Source: Castor canadensis (taxonomy: Eukaryota; Chordata; Mammalia; Rodentia; Castoridae). Taken from it: 64,000 bases of DNA. The stretch covers positions 95,349,042-95,413,041 of the forward strand of contig NC_133392.1 in assembly GCF_047511655.1 (NCBI RefSeq), written 5' to 3'. Position 1 is the stretch's first letter. Each line of letters opens with the position of its first letter. Shown here one piece after another: positions 1-13,744 of this stretch. A model generated the notes under the pieces. That model was not told the DNA's origin and searched no databases. It was given only the letters and a program-made list of their open reading frames with translations. The translations under genes and the position numbers were made by a program.

Positions 1-3000
1 GTTCTGACTTTGAAAAATGGATGGGGACATATACAGCAAGGAATATGAGTAGAGTCTAGGGACTGAGAGCTGTCATTAGCAAGGAAATAATGATTTCAGT
101 TCTAGCTGTAAGAAATTAAATTCTACTAAAAATAAACAAGGTTAGAAATGCAGAGATTGCAGAAATAAACCAATCCTGACCTACAAGATTTGATTTTCAC
201 TTCATAAAACCTGAGCAGAAACCTAGCCATATAATAAATTTTCCTGAAGAACTGCAAGCTAATAAAGGCATGGTGTTGTTAGCTGTCAAATTGTGGTGAT
301 ATGTTAATAGCAATAGTAAATATATAAATAGTAATAAATAGTAAGTAAATCTATACTACCATGTCAAGAGCTCTGAAGGGTCTGAAATTTTACCCTATTT
401 GCATGTTAAGACTTGGTTGTGAGTTTCATACATGCTTGGAGAGACAGGAGACTCATGAATGAGAGATAAATCCTCTAATTTGCAGTAGCAGCCTAATGCA
501 GAGTATCAGGATTGGTGCTGGTTCCCTGAACCCAGACTCCTATAGGGCAGTGCAGAAGGGATCTGGTAATGTCTGCGTACACATTTTGTTCTATTATAGG
601 AAAGGAACTCCAAGTATAGGAAACAAAGTCCTTCACAGTAGGCAGTAAGCCTGCCTTACCTTTGCCACTGAGTAAGACATTATTAAACTGCACAGTATAT
701 AAATCTGCCTTTGCTCTCAAGAGAGACACTATCTCTATCTTCCAAGGCGTTTAATATATAAACACTATCAGTAGAACTGTCTCTAATATCGTATACCTGC
801 ACGTTCCTTCTTGGAAAAGAAGCAGATATTAGTACCAAAAAGTGCACATTCCTGAAGTATTAAGATACAGTGAAGTATGTTTATCAACATGGTACCAGAG
901 ATAGATATCTTTAATCAATCAGACTTCAAATTTTATATAAAAGAATTTACCTTTTTGGCTTCAACTTTGTCATCTGACCCTAGCATTTATATATGAATGT
1001 ATAATATTTTCAAATTAACCTTACTCTTATATGAAATTTATATTGCTAACTTTGGTTTTTCTTTCTTCCTTCTTTATTTGTAACTCATGCTACATTTTTT
1101 ATCTTCCAAAACCTTCAAAAAACTAGAATTGCATTTTAAGCCAAATTGAGTAAAATATAATAATTTGATGGGAAATAAACAAACAAAACAGAAAGTATAT
1201 TTTTATAGATTTCCTGTGACTCAATATTGTAAAACCTGTGATTATCCATGGTCTTGGGTTCATTAGAGTAGATGGACACATTGACACTGAAGATTCTTGT
1301 AGCTTTAAGGGTTTTGTATTAAAGGAAAGAGTTTTGAAAATATTAGATTGTTTTTAATAAGAGAGTGGTCAGTTGAAATTCCCTACATAACTCTGAGATA
1401 AGACTTAACATTGTATGAAAAGGTAAGCTCTTTTTATGTTTTTTAGACAACTGAAGTTTCAAAGTACTCCCTTAGAACAACCACTGAGGGAAGAATTGGG
1501 CCTGCTCATCTAATCCTAAGAGTATCTATCCAGGAGCCAATCCTATGACAAATAAAATGAAATTAGCTCATAAATTTGAATCAAGGAAGAATACACAGTG
1601 GATCTAGGAAAGCATAAATTCTAAGTTGAAGTTCACTGGCTACTGAGCAAGGTGAGAGAAGAGCCCATGCTGGAACAGTCTGCATTTTGCCACCTTACTC
1701 GGGGCAGACGTCATTTGCTGTCAATTCTAAAAGAAGAAATTCTCATCATAAAAGCCAATGTCTGATTTTTAGATCAAGTTTTGCTCTTAGGTCCACTTCT
1801 CTTCTTTTGTTTTCTACTCTCTTGTGACATGATGCATAAATTAATCTAAACTTTTAATATAAACACAGTTTAAAACATGAGGAAAGTAGTGATAATGAGT
1901 TGAATTAGCTCTTTAAGGAAAAATACTCCTACAAAGAAGAAAACGCATAGAAAAAGAAACCCCAGTTTGGAGTTTTAAGGCAATATTTGACTTCTATGCG
2001 AATTTGCCTAGTTCAGGACCTTCAATTACTCAAGAGACAGCAACTCGGTGGTAGATTGCAGAATCTGTTGTATGAGAGCACTTGCACAGATTCACTCTCC
2101 CACTGCGACTCTTTCCAGAACAGCTCAGACTAAAACAAAGAAAACAAATTCCCTTGAAAACCTAACTAAAAGGTCACAGAAAGGAGAGGCAGAACTCATT
2201 AATTTTTTTCAGGGCCTGAGGGTTCATTCTTTAAAATCTGTGCCACATTGGCACGTGCAATCTGCATGATGATTTTCTTTTGTATTAAAGCACACTCACT
2301 GCAGTTTGCAATACTCTGCTGGGAGGCTGCCCTTTGGCTCCATGCCTTGGGATTAGCTGAAGCAACTTTGCAAATTCAGGAATACATTTCTTTGTGTATC
2401 ATCCAAGGTTGACCTGCACCATGACAAAGTTTACACCTTAAATAATCTTAGAGTGGTTATTTCCTATCTGAAATACAAATAAGTTGAGGCAATATTGTGC
2501 ACATTAAATGGTAAATTCTGTAAGTTCTGATGACTGATACATTTACATTAGAGATATGGGAGGTGCCCTTAACACCCCAAAGCAACAGAAAGTAAAAGAG
2601 AGTACATAATCATCCTTGTACTTTACATGTAAGCTTAAGGGAATCATGTAAGACAGAATACATTGAAGGGGTACATAACCTGGCTAATTCAATATTCTTT
2701 TCCTGCTTTCTATCAAGGAACAAGATAAATTGTTGGAGAGGAAGAGAGAGTGAGAGCAGGTTAAGAAACATTCACTACTGCCCATGTCCTATCCCTTACT
2801 GTAAATCCCTTTAGGTTTGGGAAGCAGAGAAGAAATAGTTTGCAGCAATCTTTGCAGAGTATAGCCTGGGATAGAGAGAAAAAAAGCAGTTGTTTTTACT
2901 AATATTCTTTTAGAAATGATCCTTCCAGTTAAAATAAAAAAGCTACTTCTTAATATTTGAATAGGTACATGCTTTTAAGTCTTTAGGAAGTTTCATGTAT

Positions 3001-4239
3001 TATCATAGTAATTATGTTTGTGTTTTATATAACACACAAAAACCTGAAATTAAAATGGATGCTATAAAGATGAGATACAAACAATTTCAGGAAATATTAA
3101 TCTATACTATTAGTGGTACTAAAAACTTTTAAAAATTTTATTAAAATGTGTGCTTGCAATGTGATTAAATATAGATCAACATCATGAAAATCTTTATTTA
3201 AAACTTTATACTAGAATTATTTGCAGGTCTAGTTGTAAGTTCTGTTTATTGAGATGCTCTGTTTATGAGTTTAATGACTGTCATTTTTGGAATAGTCAAG
3301 TGCTAAAAATTCATAGATCCAAGTAGAAGCAATGCACATTGTCTGCATTTGTAAAATCTTGAAACTCATGTTTCAATTACACCCACTAATAATGCAAATA
3401 TTTTGTTGAATTTGGCTAGGAGATTTTGAGCATATCTGTTGCTCATCAGTTGTTCTTTCAAGTTAGAAAGTGCCATATTTTTATAAAATATGCTCAAATG
3501 TATTCACAGCACTTCATTTGAAAGATTTGTAATCAAATTAGATAATTAGAACTCTTAAGTTTTTAAAGTCACCAGTAAGAGACTTTTATGTGTGACACTT
3601 CGCAGGAAAAATTTATCTAAAACTGGACATATTTATAATGTGAAGAAACATTTTAAACACTATTCTAAAGTAGGAGGTTCTTTGAAAAGCAACTACTTTT
3701 AGACTCATCATTAAAATGTGGGAATTTATTTTTACCTGGCAGGGGAGATACCATGATGAGGAAGGTGGTTTTCCCAGGGTGAGACTCATCCATTGCACTC
3801 TGGATGTGCTGACCTCTGCGATTTCCCCAAATTGTAGAAACTTGATTATATAATTTGTGGTAGTGGAAACTATGTGTGTGTGCTCTCTCCTGAAAAAAAA
3901 ATGTGGGAATTTAGAATACGTATTTTGTAAAGGAAAAATATAGAAATCTTCTTAAACTGGAATAATGTCCTTAACTATATTCTCATAATATACATGAAGT
4001 ACCTCGATATAGTGTGCAAGATTTTGCTCCCAATACTACACTATATACTTATGAATAACAAGAGTGAGGAGGTTCCTGCCTACCCATGTAGAGCAAGCTC
4101 ACCTTTTTTCCTTGGTATATATCAAATGTCCATTTCACAGTGTGTGACTCAAGAAGGCTCATATTTTTCTACTTATACCTCAATCAAATCATCTTGTACA
4201 TCCTAGGGGGTATACAAGATCCAATTATTTTGAATTTTT
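1..4239. other. AT-rich noncoding DNA, no gene recognised
   Basis: All reading frames here are short (under about 80 codons) and none resembles a known protein or a spliced exon. I recognise no repeat with confidence. The stretch near 2000-2420 is somewhat less AT-rich and lacks obvious repeat character, so it may be unique sequence. A CA/TG-rich run near 3870 is too short to call a microsatellite. Confidence 0.5.
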
Positions 4240-4800
4240 GACTTTATAATAATTTTTGATTTATAAAACAGTTACAGGGTTAGTATAAGTTGTTGCACAA
4301 CCTCTACCAAATTTCCTTCAGTGTTAACATCTTACAAAACCACCATGTATTTATCAAAACTAAGAAGTAAACTTTGATACAATATACCAACTAAAGCACA
4401 AACTTTACAAGGATACCATGTACTTTTTTGCACCAATGTTCTTTTTCTGTTCCAGGATCCACCCTATGATCTACATTGCTTACTTGTCACACAACCTACT
4501 CTCCTCTGATATGATACTTTTTCATTTTTCCTTTCCTTATGATCTTTACAGTTCTAAACAGTAATAATAAGGTATGTTGTAGCTGGCTCTTTGAGTTTAC
4601 CTCTTGGTTTCTCATTGGTTTTAAGAAAATACAAAAAACATGACCTGTCCTTTTCTTCATGTCATGATGTGTAATATCAAAATGACATCACTGATTGCAA
4701 CCTTAATTGATCGCCTGGGTAGAATGGTGTTTGAGATGTTTCTTCACTGTAAAATTGCCATTTTTCCTTTTATTTTAGAAGATAGTCATTAAATCTTATT
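4240..4800. repeat. Ancient LINE-like fragment (L1M type)
   Basis: The order of segments resembles an old mammal-wide L1 3' region: a stretch about low-level 'gttgcacaacc' and 'caacatcttac' words near 4290-4340, a 'tttttctgttccaggatcc' word near 4443-4461, and 'ttcactgtaaaattgccattttt' similarity near 4743-4765 (described, not aligned). I assign it from memory of these mammal-wide words. The subfamily and orientation are not certain. Confidence 0.5.
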
Positions 4801-5654
4801 TATATTTAAGAAGAAGAATATTATTAATAATTATTAATAATCAATAATTTCCTTTGAATACAAGAAAGCCTAGAATTAGTTTGAGATATTGTAAGGGCTT
4901 CCCAATGGTCCTCCAGTACTCCAGCAGAATTCAGTTGACACTTTATTGAGGAGGTGTTCTAAAAAGCATCCTTAGAGATTTTGTAAATGTTAGGAGGGAA
5001 TCTCCACTAGGACATACTTGCTGCATTCTCTCCTGGGGATGGGGTAAAGATACAGCTGAAATGCTAGTGGATTAACCTTGACATACAAAAGTAAGTGAAA
5101 GCCAGTGTTAGACTCCAGATATCCCATATATTATTCCATTAGTTTGCAAATGGTCAGACAAGATAATTTAGAAAGAAAAACAGTGGAAGAGAAATGAAAC
5201 AAAGCAAGACAAAGATGATGCTTTTGTATTAAATCAAAGTTCTTAAATGGCAGCATTTCTGAATTTTCTCAGGAAAAAGAAAGGGCTCAGTAGGAATAGA
5301 ATTTTAACATTAAGTGGGACTACGTTACAAACCTCTTGTGATTGAGAAATCACTAAATTAGGCCTTGAGAACCAGGAACCTTTCTACTATTGTAAAATAA
5401 TATGGGTTTATATTAGAAATTCAGTTGAAGTACATGAAATAAAGAAAGTATGATTTTTAAAAAAAATCTAAGTTTAAATGTCTAAGTTTCATGAACTGCT
5501 GGTTACTGTCGACTTTGTATTTCTCACACAAATTTGACAGCATAATTATTGATTATAAAAATGTGAAGTTTGTCAGTATGAGGCTGCAATTATAATGAAC
5601 GAATTGATATAAGATATTAAATTTATGCTTTATGGTTAGGCATAACAAGACATA

Positions 5655-5704
5655 TTTCCTTGCATGAGGCCCTGAGTTCAAACCCCAGTACTGCTGAAAA
5701 AAAA
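5655..5704 (+). repeat. Truncated tRNA/ID-like SINE fragment
   Basis: A short piece contains 'gaggccctgagttcaaacc' followed by 'ccagta' and an A-run. This is the box-B half of the tRNA-derived (ID/dID-like) monomer that also occurs, mostly antisense, near 29.4, 33.7, 38.0 and 60.95 kb. The 5' half is missing. It is a SINE remnant, not a tRNA gene. Confidence 0.7.
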
Positions 5705-5769
5705 GTTATATTTCCAATTTATTTATGATATGAGCAGAAATTTTATAAGGCACAATGGAGAAAAAAGTT

Positions 5770-5985
5770 CAAGGGTAAGAGAAAGCATAGGTTCTAATCT
5801 GATTTGACTATTCGCTAGCCCTGTAATTTTGCTGAATTTATTTAAACTTTTTGAGCTTAAGTTTGCTCATTCAATAAAAATGCCTTCTTTATGCAACTAT
5901 TGCAGGTAAATGTGATTACCAATCTTAAATGTCAAGTACAGTGTGCCACATTTAATAAGTAGTCAAGAAGTCATAAGTAGATAAC
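5770..5985 (+). repeat. MIR SINE (decayed)
   Basis: The words 'ggttctaatctgatttgac', 'gctagccctgtaattttgc' and 'gtgccacatttaataagta' follow the order of a MIR element: core, conserved centre, then the LINE-related 3' part. The copy is strongly diverged, as expected for an ancient mammal-wide SINE. Confidence 0.55.
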
Positions 5986-6125
5986 CACCTGTTGCTGTTG
6001 TTATTATTATGATTTCTCTTAGTATCTATTTTGAATTCTGAAGTTATAAGAAATTAAACTAAAATAGTGAAGTCTATCCATGAGCTCAGATAGCAAAAGA
6101 GAAATGTAGTACATAGTACACAGGA

Positions 6126-6420
6126 TGGTTAATCTTGATTATTAAAATTAATTGGATTGAGATTAGTAAAGCATACCTTTGGGTGTGTCTGTGAGGAAGA
6201 TTTGAACTTGGGTGTCTGGATGAGATACAAAAGGACAAAGTAGAAAGTTAGCCAAAGCTGACACTCTCTGTCTAGTTCCCAACTGCCATGATTTGTACTT
6301 CTCTGCTCTCCCACTGTGATGGACTGAAAATTCTGAAACCATTAGTCAAAATAAATCTTTCCATCCTTAAGTTGTTTTTCTCATGCATTTTATCCTAGCA
6401 ACAAAAAACACTGAGGAATA
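6126..6420. repeat. Medium-reiterated mammalian element, internally deleted
   Basis: It starts with a 'gttaatcttgattattaa' type end, continues with 'gagattagtaaagcatacc' and 'tttgggtgtgtctgtgagg', and finishes with 'gtcaaaataaatctttcc' and 'taagttgtttttctcatgc'. I recognise this as a dispersed rodent/mammal repeat, probably a non-autonomous DNA transposon or an LTR-like element, but I cannot name the family safely. The middle appears shortened. Confidence 0.5.
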
Positions 6421-6424
6421 AAAG

Positions 6425-9400
6425 TAAAAAGAATGAGGAGGTCAATTAAGACATGGAATTTCAATCAAGAAAATCAGTACAAAAAGGCAGCATAAATTGT
6501 AAGAAGAGAACTAAGTGTAGGTTGACAGAGCTGATAGTTTGTTCAGATATCCAGGGCTGCTTCTTGAGGACCAACAATATTTATTTCTTAGCTGCAGCAA
6601 TAAGAATTTATTTTAACTTACATATTTTAATTTATAAGTTCTGATAAACATTTTTAAACTAACGTAACGGAGTACTGTATGCCAAAGACCAATTTGTGTA
6701 AGTGCTCTGGAGATTTCAACATTTTATTTCCTATGGGTCACCAAGCATAAACGAGTAGTAGAAGTAAAATTTTAAAGAAACGCTAACCTATTAAACAAAA
6801 TCATAAACTTTTCCAACCTTTACTATTATCACTAGATAAAGAGTTGTCACTTCTAAATGAACACTGGAAGGTAGTTAATTTCTCTTAGGCTTAAGGTTAC
6901 ATTAAGTTGGTTGATGTGGTTCAGGCCTCATTTAGCTATTGAGAAGTTCACACAACTTCTTTCACTTTCCTAACAGCCAGAGAAGCTACAATATAAATTG
7001 GGAAAGGAAGGATAAGTTAGAAAAAAAAAAATCCTTAAAGTTTCATTATAATAATACTTGTCTCTCACAAAAGACCTAAGAAATTCCCCTGCTGTATCAG
7101 TAATGCCAGATAGTTAATTTCTCTGCCCAAACAGGATACACAAATTTGCTGACATTACATTACACAATGTTTCAAGATTCTCAAAGATATTAATAAAAAG
7201 CTATTTCTTATGGGAACTTCAGGTTTTTTTCCCCAGGAAAGATTACAGATCAGTATTTGTTATCTCAAAATATTAAGGCAATTAGTGCAGGGTGAATTAA
7301 AAAAGAAAGTGCAACATTCACACTGGTCCAGATAAACACTGAAGCTTGGAGGATGCTTACTTGAACTTTATAAAACTAGGGAAATTCTGGCGTTTGCAAA
7401 ATTGAACTGCAAGTCTGAGGGGAAAGGGCTATTTTGCAAGTTTTTGAGAACATCATGCTGCTGGTTGGGCTAAAAACTCTACATGCATAGCTATTTCCTG
7501 CTTTTTGAGCATTGTCTGGGTCAGCTTAAAATGAGGAGAAAACTCTAGAAATGCAGAGACCTTAAAAAGACAACACTGAGCTTTCAAAATCTTCATAAAC
7601 TAATTTTATGTGTAATAATTTTTGAAGTTTTACCAAACATTCCATTGATAATTTTCAGGAAATGATTGTGAATCATGTAACCTGTGGCTCTTGTGTCCCT
7701 CTCCTCCAGTCCCTCTACCTCCTATTCTTTAGTCCGTTAGAAAGATGGAGCCCTTTGGAAGTCCAGAGGAACTCTGCACTTGCATCAGCTCAGGGGGGAT
7801 CCAGAGCAAGGTAGGCGAGAGGCCGGGAGACTGCAATGGAAGTTTGAACAGATTGTGAGGTATCACTTCACATGCTATCCTTTCCCCTTATGTCACATTT
7901 TTTTCTGGTGCAGACAAGAAATCAGCTAAGGGCAGAGTGAGGGAAAGCTGGCACAGCAAATGGTCTTCTTGCTGGTTTTAAAGTAGCCACACTGGTGTAG
8001 AGCTGCCTCCGCTTGCATTCTGCTTCTACTATCTTGAGTCCATTTCTGAACCCCAGCCAGCTCCCAGCTGGTAGTACAGTACAATGCTGTCATGTCATCA
8101 ACCCAGTCAAGATGTTCCAGTGTTTGTGTGTGCGTGGTTTTTTTTAAACTTGCTGACTTGGTTGTTTTCCCATAAATTGCATGGAATAATATTTTTTAAA
8201 GAAAAACTTAGCTTCTATTTACCCATGGGTGAGCAGGTTTTCAGAGATTGCTAAGTAAACAGAATTCAGGTCAAAATTAGTGACAATGAACAGGCTCATA
8301 TTTAAATATTCAGTGACTCCAAGTAGGTATTAAAAGTCCGACATAAAGTAGAATAATGAGAAGCTCTTACCATAGAAGAAACAGATATCATAAGTAAAGT
8401 TAAATATTTTCTAAATCAAGTTGTATTTCTCCACTATACAGGAACATATTTGTTTTTGACAATTTAGTTTTTGTGTGTATATGTGTTTCTTTTATAAAAA
8501 CTCTCTGGGAAAATATCAAATCATTATCTGTAAAATAATTGATAATAAAGTGTCAAGAGAATAAAATAGTTTAATGCCCAAACAATACATAAATCAAGAT
8601 AGTTTGAGACATGCTTGGATTTGTTAAAAGAAAAAAAAGTATTTGTGGATATTTATAACAATTTGAACATATGGTCTGAGCAGAAGCAGAAAATGCACTT
8701 TTTTAACTGATGTCAAATCACATCACATTATGTTGATTTATACAGCACAATGTGATATGCTGCAGATTTTTAATAAATGGACTTCCTTTCAATCTCAGCT
8801 AGGAAAATTTTTAGGGTGTAAATGTGATGTCCTTTGGGATGCTTAGTTCTCCTTTCATACCATTTTCAGGGAATTGACAGAAATTTTTCATATTTTACTT
8901 CTTACCTTAGGTGAGGCAGGAAATAGATAATCACAAAAAGGAAGATTTAGCAGAACAAAAATTTTTTCACTTGGGAAATGAAGTTTCTCTATGTAGGTCA
9001 TGAACAGAAATTTGGCAATAAGAGATGATAAATTTTTGGGTGGGGGAGCTGTAAAGAAAAGTGTGAAGAGCTGTGTATGGGAATGGGAATGGAAGACAGA
9101 AGCACTGCCATGTTGGAGTCCCAGTCTGAATGCCATATGCACGAAATGTGTGCTAGGCCAGTGTCCTGATGTTTCATATTCCTGTCCTATGCTGAATCAC
9201 AGAAAGAAGCTTCTCAGAATTTTAAAATACTTTTTAATCTATGATATGCACTATGTTTCTAAGGAAAGAATTAACTTTCAAAATCAATTCTTTTCAGGAA
9301 AAACAGAAACATGAATATTAAGTAGTAGTAGAAAAGTGAATAGTAAGTAGAAATTAAGGTTTCACTGGACTCTTAGTTTTAGGAAAATGTGTGATTAATA

Positions 9401-9764
9401 TTTCTATTCTTTACTATTCACATTCATCTATTACTATTTCCAACCCAGGTACTATTACTTGCAGATCAGTATGACAACTTTATCTTCTTCCTTTTTATTT
9501 ATGTGATATCATCCAAATTGTCTGTTATCTTTAGCTAAATGAGTATCTGTAAGTACTACATAGGTTGCATACACATAGCTAGAAAAAAAATCATAAAATA
9601 AATTAAACAGAGATGTACTGTTCACTTAAAAGACTGTCATAAAACAGTGTAAAAAAATGAACAGGGAATTAAGAAGAGCACAAACACCTGAAAAAATATC
9701 AGGCCAGTAATGTGCATGAATTGTTTGGCTCGTGACTTTTACATGCAAATAAGTAAACAAGGTG
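6425..9764. other. Noncoding DNA, no gene recognised
   Basis: I see no exon-like or repeat-like structure that I can name. The part near 7680-8110 is richer in G+C than its surroundings and has no obvious repeat character, so it is a candidate for unique or constrained noncoding sequence. The 104-codon frame at 9000-9314 has no recognisable domain and no coding signature. Confidence 0.45.
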
Positions 9765-9850
9765 ATGATGAGGGCTAGGTTTGTCTGTTATTTCCAGTAC
9801 TTGGCATAAAAGGAAGTTGAAGATATTTGTTGAATAAATGAATTAATACT
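9765..9850 (+). repeat. L2/MIR-type 3' end
   Basis: The sequence 'ttgttgaataaatgaatta' preceded by a 'cagtacttggcataaaagg' word resembles the terminal part of L2 or MIR elements. It is short and diverged. Confidence 0.5.
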
Positions 9851-10009
9851 TGTTATGTTGTGTGAAAAAAGAAAAATAGCAGATCTTATTATTCTTTTTA
9901 AGAATGTGAAGTGGGAAAGCAAATCCATTATTATTTTTAATTAGTATACATAATGAAATTATCCTAGCAGGACCTCATTTAATTGTTTTACATAGAGTGT
10001 TTATTTTTA

Positions 10010-10150
10010 CTCTCATTAATATCTCCCTGTTTTGATTTGAGAAAAGAAAAGACAGGGATTTAGATTTGATAAGTGATTTATATAAGGTCAATAGCTAGTA
10101 AATGCTAGAACTAGGGCAGTGAGACTTTGAAGTTACTATAGCATACTGTC
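10010..10150 (-). repeat. MIR SINE, antisense
   Basis: The words 'gataagtgatttatataag', 'gtcaatagctagtaaatgc' and 'tagaactagggcagtgag' match the antisense order of the MIR core: gaggttaagtgac, then ggtcacacagctag, then a 'gagccagga' word. It is diverged. Confidence 0.6.
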
Positions 10151-10659
10151 CAGCTCTTTCAAGGAGACAATAAAACTCGTCAGTAAAGGATCAGTTGTTT
10201 CATATCACTTGAATCTATGAAAACTGGAATTCTTTGTCATTACAGAATTCAGTGATTAAGTGGAATGTGAAAAGATTAGCCAGTGAAATAGCAAAATATA
10301 TTAAATATGGTTGTTTTGGACATGGTGTAAACAAAGTCATTGAAGCACAGAAAAATCTGGAGATACAAGTTATTATCTATGCCATATCAGCAATAGGGAG
10401 AAAGGTTTCATGGTATGAAAATGTGATGCCAGGGAAATCAAGAAAAGAAGGAGAACCTAATTCGCCCAATAAATCAACCTAATATCAATTAAGAGTATGT
10501 CTTTAGAAGGGAGGAATGTAGATCCAGTACTCAGATATTTTGCTAATGTTTCAGCCGGCTTTTCAGATAAGGGCTTTTGTCTCAGGTCCTATGTATCAAA
10601 AAAAAAAAAAAAAAAGAAGAAGAATAAACTCATGTATCACTTAGGGATAGAGTTGACAT
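10151..10659. other. Noncoding DNA with an A-run
   Basis: Two short frames (10234-10482 and 10497-10760) show no recognisable product. An A17-type run with following GAA steps near 10598-10625 could be an old retroposon tail, but I see no matching target-site duplication. Confidence 0.4.
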
Positions 10660-11090
10660 GGAGAAACAGAGCTCCAAAAAGCAGTGGCTTAATGAAGAAA
10701 GAACATTATTTTCCTCACACATTAAAGTCTAGATTAAATTGTCTAGATTGTGGGATATAGCCTGATGATGTTCTTAGAATACCAGGATCTTTCTACCTTA
10801 TTCTCCAAGTCCAACCTTCAGTCTAAGTGTCAATTCATGATTCTAGCAGAGAGGTCCCTTGAACTATCATTCTCACTTTCCAGTCAACTGGAAGGATGAT
10901 GGTATGATAAAGAAGGGAATTACATCTGCACTCATATTTAAGGATGGAAAGCAGGACAAACAGGAAACACCTTTCCTTATTTCTTAAAGGCTAAACCATA
11001 CTCACATGGCTGGGATATTGGATACTTATAAAGTATACCAGTTTTCCAGGGAGTCATCTAAAAGTACGCAATTTCATAAATATTATGGAA
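10660..11090. repeat. Old interspersed repeat of unassigned family
   Basis: The phrase 'cagtggcttaatgaagaaag', followed by 'cacatctgcactca'-like words and 'actcacatggctggg', follows the order of a common mammal-wide repeat that I recognise by wording but cannot name. It holds no coding sequence. Confidence 0.35.
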
Positions 11091-13744
11091 GAAGGGGTGA
11101 GGAGATATTAACAAATTGATAGTAGAGTTAATATTTGTTTAGAAAATAATATGTTTTCTTTTTCTGTCTGAGTTGTTTAGATTTTAGAACTGACTTAAAA
11201 CTCACTTATTCAGAGAGAACTCCCATGAATAGAGAACATAGAATATCTGTTGCTGTTTCCAATATTTGCTCAGAAGTGTGAGAATTCTTTACCTATACAA
11301 ATTTGACCTGAAAATTACCAAAAGAAAAAAAAATTCCATAAGTGATGTTTGTCATACATGACTGTGAAGCCATGAGAATGACTTATATTTTTTCTCAAAC
11401 ATGACCTTTATACTCTTATTTGTATGTTTAGCAGTAATCTCAACCCCAACTGAGTTATTATTTTTAAAATATTATGATTTGAGATCTGGCCTCACTCATC
11501 CTCTTTCCTCAAACCTGCCTTTTTACCTTCTGCTCACTTTGATGAAGGACACCTTCCAGCTACCTGATCATACTTTATATCTGATTATTTCATCTTTCAA
11601 CCAACACATTCAGTACAGTTGACCTTCATTCCATTCCTCATTGGAAACTGTCTGGATCAGACTGATATTGCAAAGTATAAGTATTTGCCAATTAATTTCT
11701 GTTCATCCCTTTACCTGATGAGCATCAATTCTGCTCTATCTTGCCAAAACCCATCATTTCCTCTCTGTCTGAAGAAACTATGAAATTCTACTTTCATTAC
11801 ATTTAAGGTAGTGTTATTACTACAGAAAATTCAGGAAAATAGTGTTGAGAATGTTGAGTTTTAATGCTCAGAAGCAGGAACAGCAGTGACAGCAGCAGGA
11901 CAGGATCTCTGAATGCAGTTTCTATTACCAGTATGAAGCCAGGAGCTAGCCTAAGCACATACTACAGAAGAATGATGATAATTTGCAAACTACAAATGCT
12001 GTTCAATCCAGAGGAGAGAGGACAAAAATCAGAGAGAAGAGCTATAGCATTCACCACTATCACATTCCTCTGGCAACATGCCAAGTCATCCTGGAGTAAA
12101 ACCTACAGGTTGCCATAACTTCTAGAAAGACTTAGGGATCCAAAAGCACTGGAATTTTTATATCATTGTCTGGAGGTAAGATAGTGGTCAAAAAAAACCT
12201 TTGAATGTTACCCCACAATATTTTGATTGTCAGATAAATAGAAATGGTTTATGGCAAGTCAGATTAGAGAGGCCTTGAGAGAGCCTGAAATATTTCTATG
12301 GCCTGGGTTATCCTGCAAAATTTCCTCTGTCCTGCTGAGAACATTATTGAACTGGTAGAAAGAGCACAGTCAAAAAAGTCTTCAGCTGCATAGAATGTTC
12401 TCTGCTGCTATTTGATTGAATTTTGCTACTGCCAAAAAATGGAAATGAATTAGTACATTCCAGTGGAGATAAATCCAAGAACACACAAACCCATCACTCA
12501 TCATCTAATGGTTTTGAAAACTCAATGAAAGGACAGAGGAAATCCAGAGATAAGGTCAGAAGAAAATAATAGCACAGGGAGAAAAGGACTTTCTTTGTCA
12601 CTGAGGTCATGAGACCCCTTTTCCCTAAATGACTTGCTTTTATGTAAGCATCAACTCCAACTATCCCAGAATCCACATAAAAACATCAAACCTGAGAGTG
12701 AAGAAGGAAGAGATAATTTTACTAAAATTTGTTATCTTCAAGAATTTTAAAGTTATTTATACATTAAAATCAAGTTTGTTAAGTAAACATCCATCACTTA
12801 CCCATTTTATTTATTACTTTCATCCTAATTCAGCTTGTCATCATCATCATCACCTTTCACTGGGAACATAAGGACATATCTCATGGAGTTTCCCCAGTGC
12901 CTAACTTACACATGTTACTAACAGATTGGAAAAAAGAAAGAGCAGGAGAGTCCATTCACTTTTCTGCTGTGAGTTCCAGCCTGTATCAAACGATGCTATT
13001 TGGCAATGTCCCAGTCCTTTATACCAACTTACTTTATTCATTTATTTTTTTGTTCAAAACACTTGTTCTGATTATAATGTTTATAGTTTCTATTCTTGTC
13101 ATAATTAATGTTTCTTTTTTTTTTACCTGTAGAGTCTTTTTTTGGATGGAGGATATATTTCACTGAAATAATTCCAGTCCCTAACATTTCATTTATAATT
13201 AAATTTTTGTGAATTTAATGAATTAATATATGCATAAATGTCTTCTTTTTTCTCTATGAACCTTGAGCTTTAAAAATCTTAGGATAATTATAACAGTTAA
13301 AGTAGAAAAAAGAAAGAAATCAATGAAAACAGAAGACTTGGCTGAAGTTTAGAAGAAAATATGTGGAGCTTATAGCAAGATTTTAGGAAATACTCCATTT
13401 AAATCTATGCTTAGTACTCTTTGGCAACAGTAGATAATAATGAAATGGGCAAAGTGTTTCTGGATATGTCTGAAATTTTCAACTATATATGTTGTTTAAG
13501 ATAATAGACTTATAGTATTTCAAATATCCATGTACATTTAAAAAAAGTTTGAACAATTGTATTTGTTTCATAGGCCTTAAATAGAAACTTAAAAATAGTA
13601 AAAGAAAGAAAATTTTTCTTAGCCAAGTTCACAGCCTAAAAGCAGATCAGGAAAACAAAAGAAAAGAGAAATTAGCTAACTAATACAACCTTTCCCCAAA
13701 AGGTAATGCATTACTTTCCAACTTAAAATAAAATAAGAAAGTTC
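11091..13744. other. Noncoding DNA, no gene recognised
   Basis: Frames up to about 89 codons occur but none is recognisable. The frame at 11864-12118 is Ser/Arg-rich with no domain. A short CAT/TCA run lies near 12839-12852. I see no repeat family I can name. Confidence 0.4.

Noticed and set aside
5664..5704. tRNA-like box B sequence
   Set aside because: Only the SINE 3' half with an A-run is present; no acceptor stem or anticodon arm is visible. The same holds for the antisense copies near 33.7, 38.0 and 60.95 kb.
9000..9314. 104-codon plus-strand frame
   Set aside because: It overlaps an equally open minus frame and has no recognisable residues or motifs.
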